From positions 2,232,001-2,296,000 of the forward strand of contig CAVSMC010000001.1 in the NCBI GenBank assembly GCA_963728935.1: 64,000 nt of DNA, written 5' to 3'. The notes beneath the pieces are model-generated. The model ran no database searches, was not told the DNA's origin, and saw only the letters and a program-made list of their open reading frames with translations. Within the stretch, counting starts at the first letter, position 1; each line of letters starts with the position of its first letter. The DNA comes from CAVSMC01 sp963728935. GTDB taxonomy: Bacteria; Pseudomonadota; Gammaproteobacteria; Burkholderiales; Casimicrobiaceae. Below, one piece after another: positions 1-8,181 of this stretch. The position numbers and the translations under genes are program-made.

Positions 1-487
1 GCCCGCGCGACAGCAGGTTGTCCTTGTGGAACGTATCGACGTGCGGGATCTGCGCCTGCAGGTGCGTGCCGGGAATCACCTTCATGCAGCCGCTGTCGAG
101 GTCGCTCTTCGTGAACCCGACCCACGCGGTGACGACGTCGTCGGGCTCGAGGCCCCAGTACGTCGCGTCCTGATGCCACGAGACGAAGCCGGGGCTTCGC
201 GCTTCCTTGATGAAGAAGTTCGTCGTCCAGCAGAGGATGTCGGGGCCGATCACGTCCTCGACAGTGTCGAGGATCGTCGCGTGATGGACGAGCTCGTCGG
301 CCCAGGTGAAGAGCAGGTGCGTCTTGTGCCGCCAGTTGCCCTGCAGCGGCGCGCCGGCGCGCGCTTCGTGCGCTTCCAGCCGGCGGCGGAAGTCGGCGGC
401 CTCCGGCTTGGAGATCGCGCGGACCGGAAAGTAATAACCGTCTCGGCGGTAGGCCGCAACGGCGGCATCGGAGAGCATCCTGGTCAT
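1..487 (-). CDS. Phytanoyl-CoA dioxygenase family protein (partial)
   Basis: The reading frame on the minus strand starts at 487 and runs off the left edge, so only the first about 162 residues are visible. A strong AAGGAG ribosome binding site lies six bases before the ATG. The protein contains a WHQDATYW segment, which supplies the His-X-Asp iron ligands of Fe(II)/2-oxoglutarate oxygenases of the PhyH family. The second His and the 2-oxoglutarate Arg lie outside the window. Such enzymes hydroxylate small substrates or O-/N-methyl groups. The gene is divergent from the TRAP operon at 637, so the two may share a control region and substrate. The substrate is unknown; family assignment is secure. 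Confidence 0.85.
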   Translation of the reverse strand, partial: MTRMLSDAAVAAYRRDGYYFPVRAISKPEAADFRRRLEAHEARAGAPLQGNWRHKTHLLFTWADELVHHATILDTVEDVIGPDILCWTTNFFIKEARSPGFVSWHQDATYWGLEPDDVVTAWVGFTKSDLDSGCMKVIPGTHLQAQIPHVDTFHKDNLLSRG

Positions 488-519
488 GCGGCGCTCCTTG
501 CTGCGCGGATTCAAACAGC

Positions 520-530
520 TAACATATCAC
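520..530 (+). promoter_or_regulatory. Candidate operator or -10 motif TAACATATCAC upstream of the TRAP operon
   Basis: The 11-mer TAACATATCAC lies in the divergent gap between the dioxygenase gene and dctP. The same 11-mer recurs at 5496-5506, upstream of the corrinoid operon. Here it is part of an imperfect dyad, ACATA then seven bases then TATGT (522-538). Either a shared regulator site or a shared -10 region would explain it. Confidence 0.4.
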
Positions 531-636
531 ACGTATGTCGGTGCGCGGGCCGACGGCTGCGGCGACCCTCGCGCGTCGAAAGCGGTTTCATCGTTGCAGT
601 CGCCGGTGCAACAACCAATCGAGGGAGGAGCGAGCC

Positions 637-1677
637 ATGAGCATTTCGAGCAGACGGAAATTCCTGAAAGCCACCACGATCGCGGCGGCAGGTGCGGCCA
701 CGATCGCGGCACCTGCGATCGTGCGTGCGCAAGAGCCGATTCGCTGGCGCTGCCAGTCGATGTGGAGCTCGGCCGAGCTCAGTTACAAGGCCTTCGTCGA
801 TTTCTGCGACCGCGTCAAGACGAACACGCACGGTCGATTGGTCATCGAGCCGTTCGCGGCCGGTGCGGTGACCGGCGTGTTCGAGTCGCTCGATGCGGTG
901 ACCGCCGGCGTGCTGCAGGCGCACTCGTCGTGGCCCGGCTATTTCACCGGCAAGGACGCGGGGCTCGCCGTCATCAGCGACTTCGTATTCGGCTACCAGC
1001 ATCCGCATCAGGCAGAAGCATGGTTCTACTACAAGGGCGGGCTCGACATGCTGCGCCAGGCGTACGCGAAGTACAACGCGTATCCGGTCGGCGTGAGCTG
1101 GTGGGGTGTGGAATCGATCGTCTCGAAGAAGCCGGTGCAGACGATGGCTGATGTGAAAGGCATCAAGTTCCGCTCGCCGCAGGGCATGACCGCGGAGGTC
1201 CTCACCAAGCTCGGCGCGTCGATCGTCGTGCTGCCGGGCGGCGAGGTGTTCTCCGCGCTCGACAAGGGTGTCGTCGACGCCGCCGACTGGGCGACGCCGT
1301 CGATGAACCAGCGGATGGGGTTCTTCGACGTCGCCAAGTATTCGGTCAAGCTCTATCACTCGATGCCCGTGCAGGAATTCACCGTCAACATCGACGCGTG
1401 GAAGAAGCTGCCCGACGAGCTGAAGGCGATCGTGACGTCGACGACGCGCGAATGGACATGGGACCAGGTGCAGCGCATAGCCGTCGACGACGTGCGCGCA
1501 CAGAAGGAGTTCCCCGCGAAAGGCGTCAAGCAGATCGTCTGGAGCGACGCCGAGATGACGAAGATCCGCGACCTCGCGCACAAGACGTGGGAGGATTGGT
1601 CGAAGAAGACGCCGCTCGCGAAGCAGGCTTACGATTCGCAGCTCGCGTGGCTGAAGGACCTGGGCGTGGTCGCGTGA
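637..1677 (+). CDS. dctP: TRAP transporter solute-binding protein, DctP family
   Basis: This 346-residue periplasmic receptor begins with a twin-arginine signal (SRRKFLK, then a hydrophobic stretch ending AIVRAQ), so it is probably exported folded by Tat. The start at 637 has a GGGAGGAG ribosome binding site; longer in-frame extensions upstream lack one. The IKFRSPQGM segment carries the conserved Arg that clamps the carboxylate of TRAP ligands. The segment LDKGVVDAADWATP resembles the keto-acid/mannitol/chloroaromatic subgroup of receptors. It is followed by overlapping genes for the small and large membrane subunits, and the ligand is probably a small organic acid handled by the downstream enzymes. 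Confidence 0.92.
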   Translation: MSISSRRKFLKATTIAAAGAATIAAPAIVRAQEPIRWRCQSMWSSAELSYKAFVDFCDRVKTNTHGRLVIEPFAAGAVTGVFESLDAVTAGVLQAHSSWPGYFTGKDAGLAVISDFVFGYQHPHQAEAWFYYKGGLDMLRQAYAKYNAYPVGVSWWGVESIVSKKPVQTMADVKGIKFRSPQGMTAEVLTKLGASIVVLPGGEVFSALDKGVVDAADWATPSMNQRMGFFDVAKYSVKLYHSMPVQEFTVNIDAWKKLPDELKAIVTSTTREWTWDQVQRIAVDDVRAQKEFPAKGVKQIVWSDAEMTKIRDLAHKTWEDWSKKTPLAKQAYDSQLAWLKDLGVVA

Positions 1678-2252
1678 GCCTCGCGCAGCAGGGGGAGCCG
1701 GGCGGCAGCACGCCGCCGCCAGGCTCCTTCGCGGCGCGCTTCTGCGACGCGATCGACGCCGTCAACGAGTGGATGGGGAAAGCCTGGGGCGTCACGGTCC
1801 TCGGCGTCACGTTCGCGGTCATCTACGAGGTCGTTGCCCGAGGCGCGTTCGGCAACGCGACGCTTTGGTCGAACGAGACGACGATCTATCTGTCGGCGAT
1901 GGCGTATCTGATCGGCGGTGGCTACGCGCTGCGCCATCGCCGCCACGTGCGCATCGACGTCGTCTACCAGATGTTCTCGCCGCGCACGCGCGCGCGGGTC
2001 GACCTCGTGACGTTCGTCTTCTTCCTGATCTACGCCGGTACGCTCACCTGGGTCGGCGGGCGGATGGCGTGGACGTCGTTCCTGCAAAGCGAGACGACCG
2101 GTTCGCCGTGGAATCCTCCGATCTGGCCGGTGAAGATGGCGATCGCGCTCGCCGGCTTCCTGCTGCTGTTGCAAGGCATCGCGAACCTGCTGCGTGAATT
2201 CGGCGTGGCCGGAGGCAATGACGTCGCGGGTGAAACGGCGGAAGTGCCGTGA
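1674..2252 (+). CDS. dctQ: TRAP transporter small permease, DctQ family
   Basis: The 192-residue protein has about four hydrophobic segments, as usual for the small TRAP subunit, including VTVLGVTFAVIYEVVARGA and a C-terminal MAIALAGFLLLLQGIANLL. The start is a GTG at 1674 that overlaps the dctP stop codon (GTGA), implying translational coupling. Its own stop overlaps the start of the large permease in the same way. It links the periplasmic receptor to the DctM channel in Na+-driven uptake. Confidence 0.9.
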   Translation: MSLAQQGEPGGSTPPPGSFAARFCDAIDAVNEWMGKAWGVTVLGVTFAVIYEVVARGAFGNATLWSNETTIYLSAMAYLIGGGYALRHRRHVRIDVVYQMFSPRTRARVDLVTFVFFLIYAGTLTWVGGRMAWTSFLQSETTGSPWNPPIWPVKMAIALAGFLLLLQGIANLLREFGVAGGNDVAGETAEVP

Positions 2253-3565
2253 GCATCGAGCTGCTGAGCCTGCTGTTCGTCGGCGTCTTCATCGTCATCC
2301 TGCTGCTCGGGATGCCGCTCGCGTTCGCGACAGGCGTAGTGGCCGTCGTGTTCACGTTCTTCCTGTTCGGCGCGCCGGGACTCACGCTCGTCGTGAGCCG
2401 CGTGTTCACGCTGATGGGCAACTACGTTCTGGTGTCGGTGCCGCTGTTCATCTTCATGGCGTGCATTCTCGAGCGCGCAGGCGTGGCCGAGGTGATCTTT
2501 CGCGCCGTGCACGTGTGGTCGGGACGGCTGCCGGGCGGGCTGGCGGTCGCGGTGATCATCTCGTGTGGACTGATGGCGGCGATGGTCGGCGTCATCGGCG
2601 CCGAGATCGTGACGATGGGTGTCGTTGCGCTGCCGGCGATGCTCGCGCGCAAATACGACAAGAACCTCGCGCTCGGCTGCATCTGCGCGGGCGGCGGCCT
2701 CGCCACGCTGATCCCGCCGAGCGTCGTATTCATCATGTATGGCTTGACCGCGGGCGTGTCGATTGGCCAGCTTTACATCGCCGGTGTCGTCCCCGGGTTG
2801 ATGCTCGCCGGCGTCTATATCGCCTACATCCTCATCCGCACGTCGGTCTCGCCCGAGCTGGCGCCGCCGGCGCCGCCCGAGGAGCTCGCGCGGCCGCTGC
2901 GCGAAAAGATCGTGATGCTGCGCGAGCTCGCCGTGCCGACGCTGGTCGCGTTCTCGGTGTTGGGCTCGCTGTACCTCGGCATCGCGACGCCGACCGAAGC
3001 GGCCGGCGTTGGCGTACTCGGCGCGTTCGTTGCGATGTTCGTCAACCGCCGCTACTCGTGGCGAGCGGTGATGGGCGCGGTCGAGGACACGACCAAGGTC
3101 ACGGTCATGCTGTACTGGCTGTTCTTCGGGTCGTCGGCGCTGATCGGTGTCTACACGCTTGCCGGCGGCACCAAGCTCATCCAGAACGTGATGACCGAAT
3201 TGCCGCTCGGGCCGCTCGGCGTGATACTGCTGATCCAGCTCATCTGGATCACTCTGGGCTGCTTCATCGACTGGATCGGCATTTTGCTGCTGACCGCGCC
3301 GATCTTCGTCCCCGTCGCGGAGAAGCTCGGCTTCGATCCGGTGTGGCTGGGCGTGCTCTACTGCCTCAACATGCAGATCTCGTACATCTCGCCGCCGTTC
3401 GGCCCCGCGGCGTTCTACCTCAAAGGCGTCACGCCAAAGAGCATCAAGCTGGGCGAGATCTTCCGCTCGGTCTGGCCGTACCTGGGGCTACAGTTCATCG
3501 TGCTCGGCCTCGTGATCGCGTTCCCGCAGATCGCGCTCTGGCTGCCGAGCAAGATGAGCAATTAG
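2249..3565 (+). CDS. dctM: TRAP transporter large permease, DctM family
   Basis: The 438-residue, very hydrophobic protein has about twelve membrane segments and full family length. The re-entrant region GLATLIPPSVVFIMYGL and the distal ISYISPPFGPAAFYLKG are typical of DctM subunits. It starts with GTG at 2249, overlapping the dctQ stop by four bases. Together with the previous two genes it forms a complete TRAP uptake system. The next gene begins eight bases after its stop, so the oxidoreductase is probably cotranscribed. Confidence 0.93.
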   Translation: MSIELLSLLFVGVFIVILLLGMPLAFATGVVAVVFTFFLFGAPGLTLVVSRVFTLMGNYVLVSVPLFIFMACILERAGVAEVIFRAVHVWSGRLPGGLAVAVIISCGLMAAMVGVIGAEIVTMGVVALPAMLARKYDKNLALGCICAGGGLATLIPPSVVFIMYGLTAGVSIGQLYIAGVVPGLMLAGVYIAYILIRTSVSPELAPPAPPEELARPLREKIVMLRELAVPTLVAFSVLGSLYLGIATPTEAAGVGVLGAFVAMFVNRRYSWRAVMGAVEDTTKVTVMLYWLFFGSSALIGVYTLAGGTKLIQNVMTELPLGPLGVILLIQLIWITLGCFIDWIGILLLTAPIFVPVAEKLGFDPVWLGVLYCLNMQISYISPPFGPAAFYLKGVTPKSIKLGEIFRSVWPYLGLQFIVLGLVIAFPQIALWLPSKMSN

Positions 3566-3573
3566 GAACGCGC

Positions 3574-5418
3574 GTGGAAAGAACGGTCGACGCGCTGGTC
3601 GACGTGATGCGGGTGCCGGCGAGCGGCGACCCGTCGATCGCCGTGGTTGCCGTGCCGCGCACCGCCGCAGCCGCGGCCATCGAATGCGACGTGCTCGTCG
3701 TCGGCGGCGGCACCGGCGGCGTTGCCGCGGCGCTTGCCGCGGCGCGTCGCGGCCGCGTCGTCCATCTGATCGAGGAGACCGACTGGCTGGGCGGTCAGCT
3801 CACCGCGCAAGGCGTCTCCGCGCTCGACGAGCACGAGCACATCGAGCGCTTCGGCGGCACCGCGAGCTACTACGCGTTGCGAAACGCGTTGCGCGACCGC
3901 TATCGGGTGCGCGCAGGCGAGGCCGGCCGGCGGCCCGATTTCAATCCGGGCAACTGCTGGGTGACGCGGCTCGCGTTCGAGCCGGCCGTCGCCGTCGATG
4001 TGATCGGCGAGCTGCTGCGCCCGCACGTCGAGGCGAAGCGGCTGCACGTTCATCTGCGCACCAAGCTCGCGGCGGTGACGGTCGACGGCGATCGAATCGC
4101 GTCGCTCCGCGCGCTCGAGCTCGACCGCGGACGAATGCTGCGCTTCCATCCGACGATCGTCCTCGATGCGACCGAGCTCGGCGACGTGCTGCCGCTCGCG
4201 GACGTGCCCTACCGTGTGGGCGCTGAAACCGTGGCCGACACCGGCGAACCGCACGCTCAGCCCCTCGAACGCAAGCCGGACTGCGTCCAGAGCTTCACGT
4301 ACACATTCGGGCTCGAACGAAGGCCCGACGGGGAACGCCATGCGATCGCGCTGCCGGCCGACTACGAGCGCTTCCGCGCGTCGCAGCCGTACCGCCTGAC
4401 GATCGAGGTGCACGGCGGCGAGATCTACGGCGAGCAGAGCGGCTGGCTTGCGTACAAGCTCTTCGACACGATGCCCGGGACGAAGGGATCGCTGTGGACG
4501 TACCGGCGGCTTGTCGACCGTGCGCAATTCGGCTCGGCGTACGCGAACGATCTTTCGATGATCAACTGGCCCGGCAACGACTATCGCGATGCCGGTCTGC
4601 TCGACCGGCCGGCCCGCGACGTCGCCGCCGCGCTGTCAGCGGGCAAACGCGTAAGTCTCGGATTCCTGCGCTGGCTGCAAACCGAGGCGCCGGCGACCGG
4701 CGAGCGCGTCGGCGCGCCGGAGATTGCGCTGCAGCCGGCGATCATGGGCAGCGCCGATGGATTGTCGAAGCATCCCTACATCCGCGAAGCGCGCCGGATC
4801 GTGGCGATGCGCACGATCGTCGAGCAGGATGTCGCCGTGCACGCCCAGGCGGGGCCGCGGGCACGCCATTGCGACGATTCGGTCGGCGTCGGCTGGTATC
4901 CGATCGACATCCATCGTGCCGGGCCCGAGGACGTCGGCGTGAGCTGCCGCACGCGCCCGTTCCAGATCCCGTTGGGCGCGCTGGTGCCGATCCGCGTCGA
5001 CAACCTGTTCGCCGCGGCGAAGAACATCGGCACGACGCACATCACGAACGGCTGCTATCGCCTGCATCCGGTCGAATGGAACATCGGAGAGGCGGCCGGC
5101 GCGCTGGCGGCATTCGCGCTCGATTGCCGGACGTCGGCCCGAAGCGTGTGCGAGCGCGACGATTTGCGAGCCCGGTTCCAGAGCACGCTCGCCGATGAAC
5201 GCATGCCGCTCGTCTGGCTCATCGATGTCGGCGTCGAACACCCGGCGTTTGCTGCGGTGCAGCGGCTCGCGATCGGCGGCCGTCTGCAGCTTCCGGACGA
5301 CCTGCTGTTTCGACCGCAAAGTCCGATTTCCGACGCCGAGTGGAAGTCGTGGGGCGGCGAAGGCGCGACCCCGTTCGATCGCGCGAGCGCTGCGTTGGCG
5401 CTCGGCGCCCGCCGCTAG
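3574..5418 (+). CDS. FAD-dependent oxidoreductase (FAD_oxidored family)
   Basis: The 614-residue protein opens with a Rossmann FAD site, VLVVGGGTGGVAAALAAA, followed by the acidic residue region IEETDWLGGQ typical of the PF12831-type FAD oxidoreductases. Near the C-terminus it has NLFAAAKNIGTTHITNG, the usual second FAD contact of this family. I chose GTG 3574, preceded by an AGGAA box; GTG 3604 and ATG 3607 are alternatives. It is directly downstream of dctM. A role oxidising the transported compound or a demethylation product is inferred; the substrate cannot be read from sequence. Confidence 0.85.
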   Translation: MERTVDALVDVMRVPASGDPSIAVVAVPRTAAAAAIECDVLVVGGGTGGVAAALAAARRGRVVHLIEETDWLGGQLTAQGVSALDEHEHIERFGGTASYYALRNALRDRYRVRAGEAGRRPDFNPGNCWVTRLAFEPAVAVDVIGELLRPHVEAKRLHVHLRTKLAAVTVDGDRIASLRALELDRGRMLRFHPTIVLDATELGDVLPLADVPYRVGAETVADTGEPHAQPLERKPDCVQSFTYTFGLERRPDGERHAIALPADYERFRASQPYRLTIEVHGGEIYGEQSGWLAYKLFDTMPGTKGSLWTYRRLVDRAQFGSAYANDLSMINWPGNDYRDAGLLDRPARDVAAALSAGKRVSLGFLRWLQTEAPATGERVGAPEIALQPAIMGSADGLSKHPYIREARRIVAMRTIVEQDVAVHAQAGPRARHCDDSVGVGWYPIDIHRAGPEDVGVSCRTRPFQIPLGALVPIRVDNLFAAAKNIGTTHITNGCYRLHPVEWNIGEAAGALAAFALDCRTSARSVCERDDLRARFQSTLADERMPLVWLIDVGVEHPAFAAVQRLAIGGRLQLPDDLLFRPQSPISDAEWKSWGGEGATPFDRASAALALGARR

Positions 5419-5473
5419 GACCCCGGCTGCCACGCCCGTTGTTGACGAGGATTAAGGCCGGGGCAGAAAGTCG

Positions 5474-5514
5474 TTGACTCCCGGGGGGGCGCTCATAACA
5501 TATCACTGGGATAT
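5474..5514 (+). promoter_or_regulatory. Promoter-like region with dyad before the corrinoid operon
   Basis: TTGACT at 5474-5479 is followed 16 bases later by TAACAT at 5496-5501, a plausible sigma-70 promoter. The -10 box lies inside the TAACATATCAC 11-mer shared with the TRAP operon upstream region, and overlaps a perfect dyad ATATC-ACTGG-GATAT at 5500-5514. A regulator bound here would block or position RNA polymerase. No cobalamin riboswitch features were seen in the 150-base leader. Confidence 0.5.
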
Positions 5515-5570
5515 CAGGGGCCGCGCCGCGGCGGCGATACGCGCACCCACAACGCAGGAGCGAGGCGACA

Positions 5571-6206
5571 ATGGCGGGCGAGATCGAGGCGATCAAGAAC
5601 TTTGTCATCGGCGGCAAGCGCAAGGAAGCAGTCGAGGAAGCGAAGAAAGCACTGGCCGCCGGCGTCGATGCCGGTGCGATCATGAAGGACGGGCTGGTCG
5701 GCGCGATGTCGGTGGTCGGGCAGAAGTTCTCGAGCGGCGAGTTCTTCCTGCCGCAGATGATGATCGCCGCGCGCGCGATGACCGAGGTGCTGCCGGTGAT
5801 CAAGCCGCACCTGGTCGGCGAGGCGGCGGAGAAGCGCGGCAAGGCGGTGATCGGAACGGTCGCCGGCGACTTCCACGACATCGGCAAGAACATCGTCAAG
5901 ATGATGATGGAGGGCGCCGGCTACGAGGTGGTCGACCTCGGTGTGGACGTCGGCGCCGACAAATTCGTCGACGCGGTGCGCGACGAGTCGCCCGACTTCG
6001 TGCTGATGAGCGCGCTCATTACGCTCACGATGGAAAGCGCGCGGCGCACGATCGAAGCGCTGAAGGCCGCGGGACTGCGCGGCGACGTCAAGGTCGGCGT
6101 CGGCGGCGCGCCGCTCACGCAGAAGTTCGCCGACGAGATCGGCGCCGACTTCTACGGCTCGGACGCCTACGAATGCGTGCAGGCCTGCAACCGGCTCGTG
6201 CACTGA
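5571..6206 (+). CDS. Corrinoid (B12-binding) methyl-carrier protein
   Basis: The 211-residue protein has the two-part layout of MtbC/MtmC/MttC and MetH-type corrinoid proteins: a helical cap domain (about 1-85) and a Rossmann-like B12 domain (about 90-210). The cobalamin signature is present as GDFHDIGKNIV, whose His is the lower cobalt ligand, followed by the downstream SALITLTMES and GVGGAPLT segments. An AGGAGCGAGG box precedes the start. It is expected to carry the methyl group as methyl-Co(III) between the two methyltransferases encoded next to it. Length and motifs are complete. Confidence 0.94.
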   Translation: MAGEIEAIKNFVIGGKRKEAVEEAKKALAAGVDAGAIMKDGLVGAMSVVGQKFSSGEFFLPQMMIAARAMTEVLPVIKPHLVGEAAEKRGKAVIGTVAGDFHDIGKNIVKMMMEGAGYEVVDLGVDVGADKFVDAVRDESPDFVLMSALITLTMESARRTIEALKAAGLRGDVKVGVGGAPLTQKFADEIGADFYGSDAYECVQACNRLVH

Positions 6207-6236
6207 CGCGACGCGCCGATCGGAACGAGGACCGAC

Positions 6237-7325
6237 ATGACACCGAGAGAACGTGTATTGACCGTGCTGAAGCGTGGGCAGCCGGACCAGGTACCGTGGG
6301 TCGAGAACGACATCGAGGAGGAGATCCAGGTCAAGCTGATGGGCGGACGCACCGAGTTCACGCCCGGCGAGTTCTGCCGCACGATGGGGATGGACGGTTT
6401 CGGCTATCACTTCCCGCTCGGGCAGAAGGCGATGGCCGGCCAGGCGATGCAAACAAGCGGCACGGCAAGCGCGAAAGAGGCCTGGTACCACCCGACGCGC
6501 GTCACGTTCGACTTCGTGCCGCCGTGGATCGCCGAGATGGGTGTGGACGCGAAGAGCGGCCGCACGTTCGTCAAGCACGGGCTCTTGACGAGCCGCGATT
6601 CGCTGAAGCTCTTCGACGAGTTCCTGCCAGACCCCGATCACCCTGCGCGCTACGACAAGATCAACGAGTGGCTGCAGAAGTACCGCGAGGATTTCGCCGT
6701 GTTCGCGCGCATCCGCCTCGGCAGCGCGAGCACGTTCGAGAGCATGGGTCTCGACGTGTTCTCGCTGATGATCTACGACGATCCGGACCTGGTGAAGGAA
6801 ATCCACCGCCGCTTCTCCGAGTGGTCGGCGCGCGTCGTCCAGCACCTGAACAAGATGGACTTCGACTACATCTGGGCGAACGACGACCACGCCGACACCA
6901 AGGCGCCGTGGGTCAACATGGAGATGTACGAGGAGTTCATGAAGCCCAACCAGATGATCGTTGCCAAGGAGATCAAGAAGCCGTGGATCTTCCACAGCGA
7001 CGGCAATCTGTTCCCGATCCTCGACGGGCTCGTCACGCTCGGCATGAACGCCGTGCATCCGGTGCAGCCGTCCGCGATGGACATCAACAAGCTCAAGGCG
7101 CAGTACGGCGAGCGTGTCGCGATCGTCGGCAACATCGATCTCGACTACACGCTGACGCTCGGCACGCCCGAGGAAACCGAGGCCGAGGTCAAGAACCGCC
7201 TCGAGAAGGTGGGCAAGGGCGGCGGCTACATGATCTCGAGCGCGAACAGCATCACCGACTACTGCAAGGTCGACAACGTCTGGGCGATGTCGCGCGCAAT
7301 CAAGAAATACGGCAAGTACAAATGA
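6237..7325 (+). CDS. UroD-family corrinoid methyltransferase
   Basis: The 362-residue protein belongs to the uroporphyrinogen-decarboxylase superfamily that includes the MtaA/MtbA/CmuA methyltransferases. Its place between a corrinoid protein and a MeTr-type enzyme argues for methyl transfer rather than haem synthesis. The zinc-site region reads FHSDGN where the MtaA-type enzymes have His-X-Cys, and the C-terminal segment is ISSANSITDYC. It may transfer methyl from the substrate to the corrinoid protein without the usual thiolate set. The substrate is unknown. A role as a true UroD is unlikely from context. Confidence 0.85.
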   Translation: MTPRERVLTVLKRGQPDQVPWVENDIEEEIQVKLMGGRTEFTPGEFCRTMGMDGFGYHFPLGQKAMAGQAMQTSGTASAKEAWYHPTRVTFDFVPPWIAEMGVDAKSGRTFVKHGLLTSRDSLKLFDEFLPDPDHPARYDKINEWLQKYREDFAVFARIRLGSASTFESMGLDVFSLMIYDDPDLVKEIHRRFSEWSARVVQHLNKMDFDYIWANDDHADTKAPWVNMEMYEEFMKPNQMIVAKEIKKPWIFHSDGNLFPILDGLVTLGMNAVHPVQPSAMDINKLKAQYGERVAIVGNIDLDYTLTLGTPEETEAEVKNRLEKVGKGGGYMISSANSITDYCKVDNVWAMSRAIKKYGKYK

Positions 7326-7356
7326 CGGCGGCGCTGCAACCGATCGGGAGGGCGCC

Positions 7357-8157
7357 ATGCTGATCGTCGCCGAACGCATCAACGCGTCGCGCAAGGCGAT
7401 TCGCGCCGCGCTCGAGACGATGGATGCGGCCGCCATCCAGCAGGAGGCGCGCGTGCAGGACGCGGCGGGCGCCGACTACATCGACGTCAACGGCGGCACG
7501 TTCCCCGGTCGCGAGCCCGAGCTTCTGACGTGGCTCGTCGAGACGGTGCAGCAGGTGACCGACAAGCCGCTGTGCCTCGATTCGCCGGACGCCTCCGCGC
7601 TCGCCGCCGCGTTGCCAAAGGCGAAGGCGCGTCCGCCGATGATCAACTCGATCAATCTCGAGCGCGAACGCTACGAGCGCATCCTGCCGCTTGCGCTCGA
7701 ATACCGCGCGAAGCTGATCGCGCTCTGTCAGGGCGAAGGCGTGCCGGCTGCGAGCGCCGCTCAGAAGGTCGAGCTCGGCAGCGAGTTGGTCGAGCGGCTG
7801 ACGAGCGCGGGCATCGCGCTCGACGACATCTACGTCGATCCGCTGGTGTTTCCGCTCGGCACCGATTCGGCTTCGGCGCAAGCGACGATCGAAGCGATCG
7901 GCACGATCATGCAGCGCTTCCCCGGCGTTCACACGATCTGCGGCCTGACCAACGTGTCGCATGGTCTTCCGGCGCGCAGGCTGATCAACCGCACGTTCCT
8001 CGTCGGCGCGATGAGTCGTGGCATGGATGCGGCGATCGTCGATCCGACCGACCCGCAGCTCGTTTCGTCGATGTACGCGGCGCGCGCGGTGTTTGGCCGC
8101 GACGAATACTGCATGGGCCTGATCGAGGCCTTCCGCGGCGGCGTCGTCAGCGCTTAG
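7357..8157 (+). CDS. Methyltetrahydrofolate:corrinoid methyltransferase (MeTr/AcsE/MtrH-like)
   Basis: The 266-residue protein is a pterin-binding TIM barrel. Conserved pieces are ADYIDVNGG, the Asp-containing CLDSPDA, MINSINLE, and the signature GLTNVSHGLPARRLINR with MDAAIVDPTD near the end. It lies 31 bases after the UroD-type gene. It is expected to move methyl between the corrinoid protein and tetrahydrofolate, so that a substrate methyl enters the C1 pool. Dihydropteroate synthase for folate synthesis is excluded by the sequence type and by context. Confidence 0.9.
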   Translation: MLIVAERINASRKAIRAALETMDAAAIQQEARVQDAAGADYIDVNGGTFPGREPELLTWLVETVQQVTDKPLCLDSPDASALAAALPKAKARPPMINSINLERERYERILPLALEYRAKLIALCQGEGVPAASAAQKVELGSELVERLTSAGIALDDIYVDPLVFPLGTDSASAQATIEAIGTIMQRFPGVHTICGLTNVSHGLPARRLINRTFLVGAMSRGMDAAIVDPTDPQLVSSMYAARAVFGRDEYCMGLIEAFRGGVVSA

Positions 8158-8181
8158 GACGCGGACCGCGTCGACGCCGCC

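Noticed and set aside
2194..3573. Upstream extension of the FAD oxidoreductase frame
   Set aside because: It overlaps the clearly real dctM gene and shows low-complexity Arg/Ala/Gly composition; the real start is at 3574.
5419..5570. Cobalamin riboswitch before the corrinoid operon
   Set aside because: I looked for a B12-box-like sequence and the multi-stem fold and saw none; the leader is too short.
6237..7325. Pyrrolysine-containing methyltransferase (MttB/MtmB type)
   Set aside because: There is no in-frame TAG, and the sequence belongs to the UroD family.
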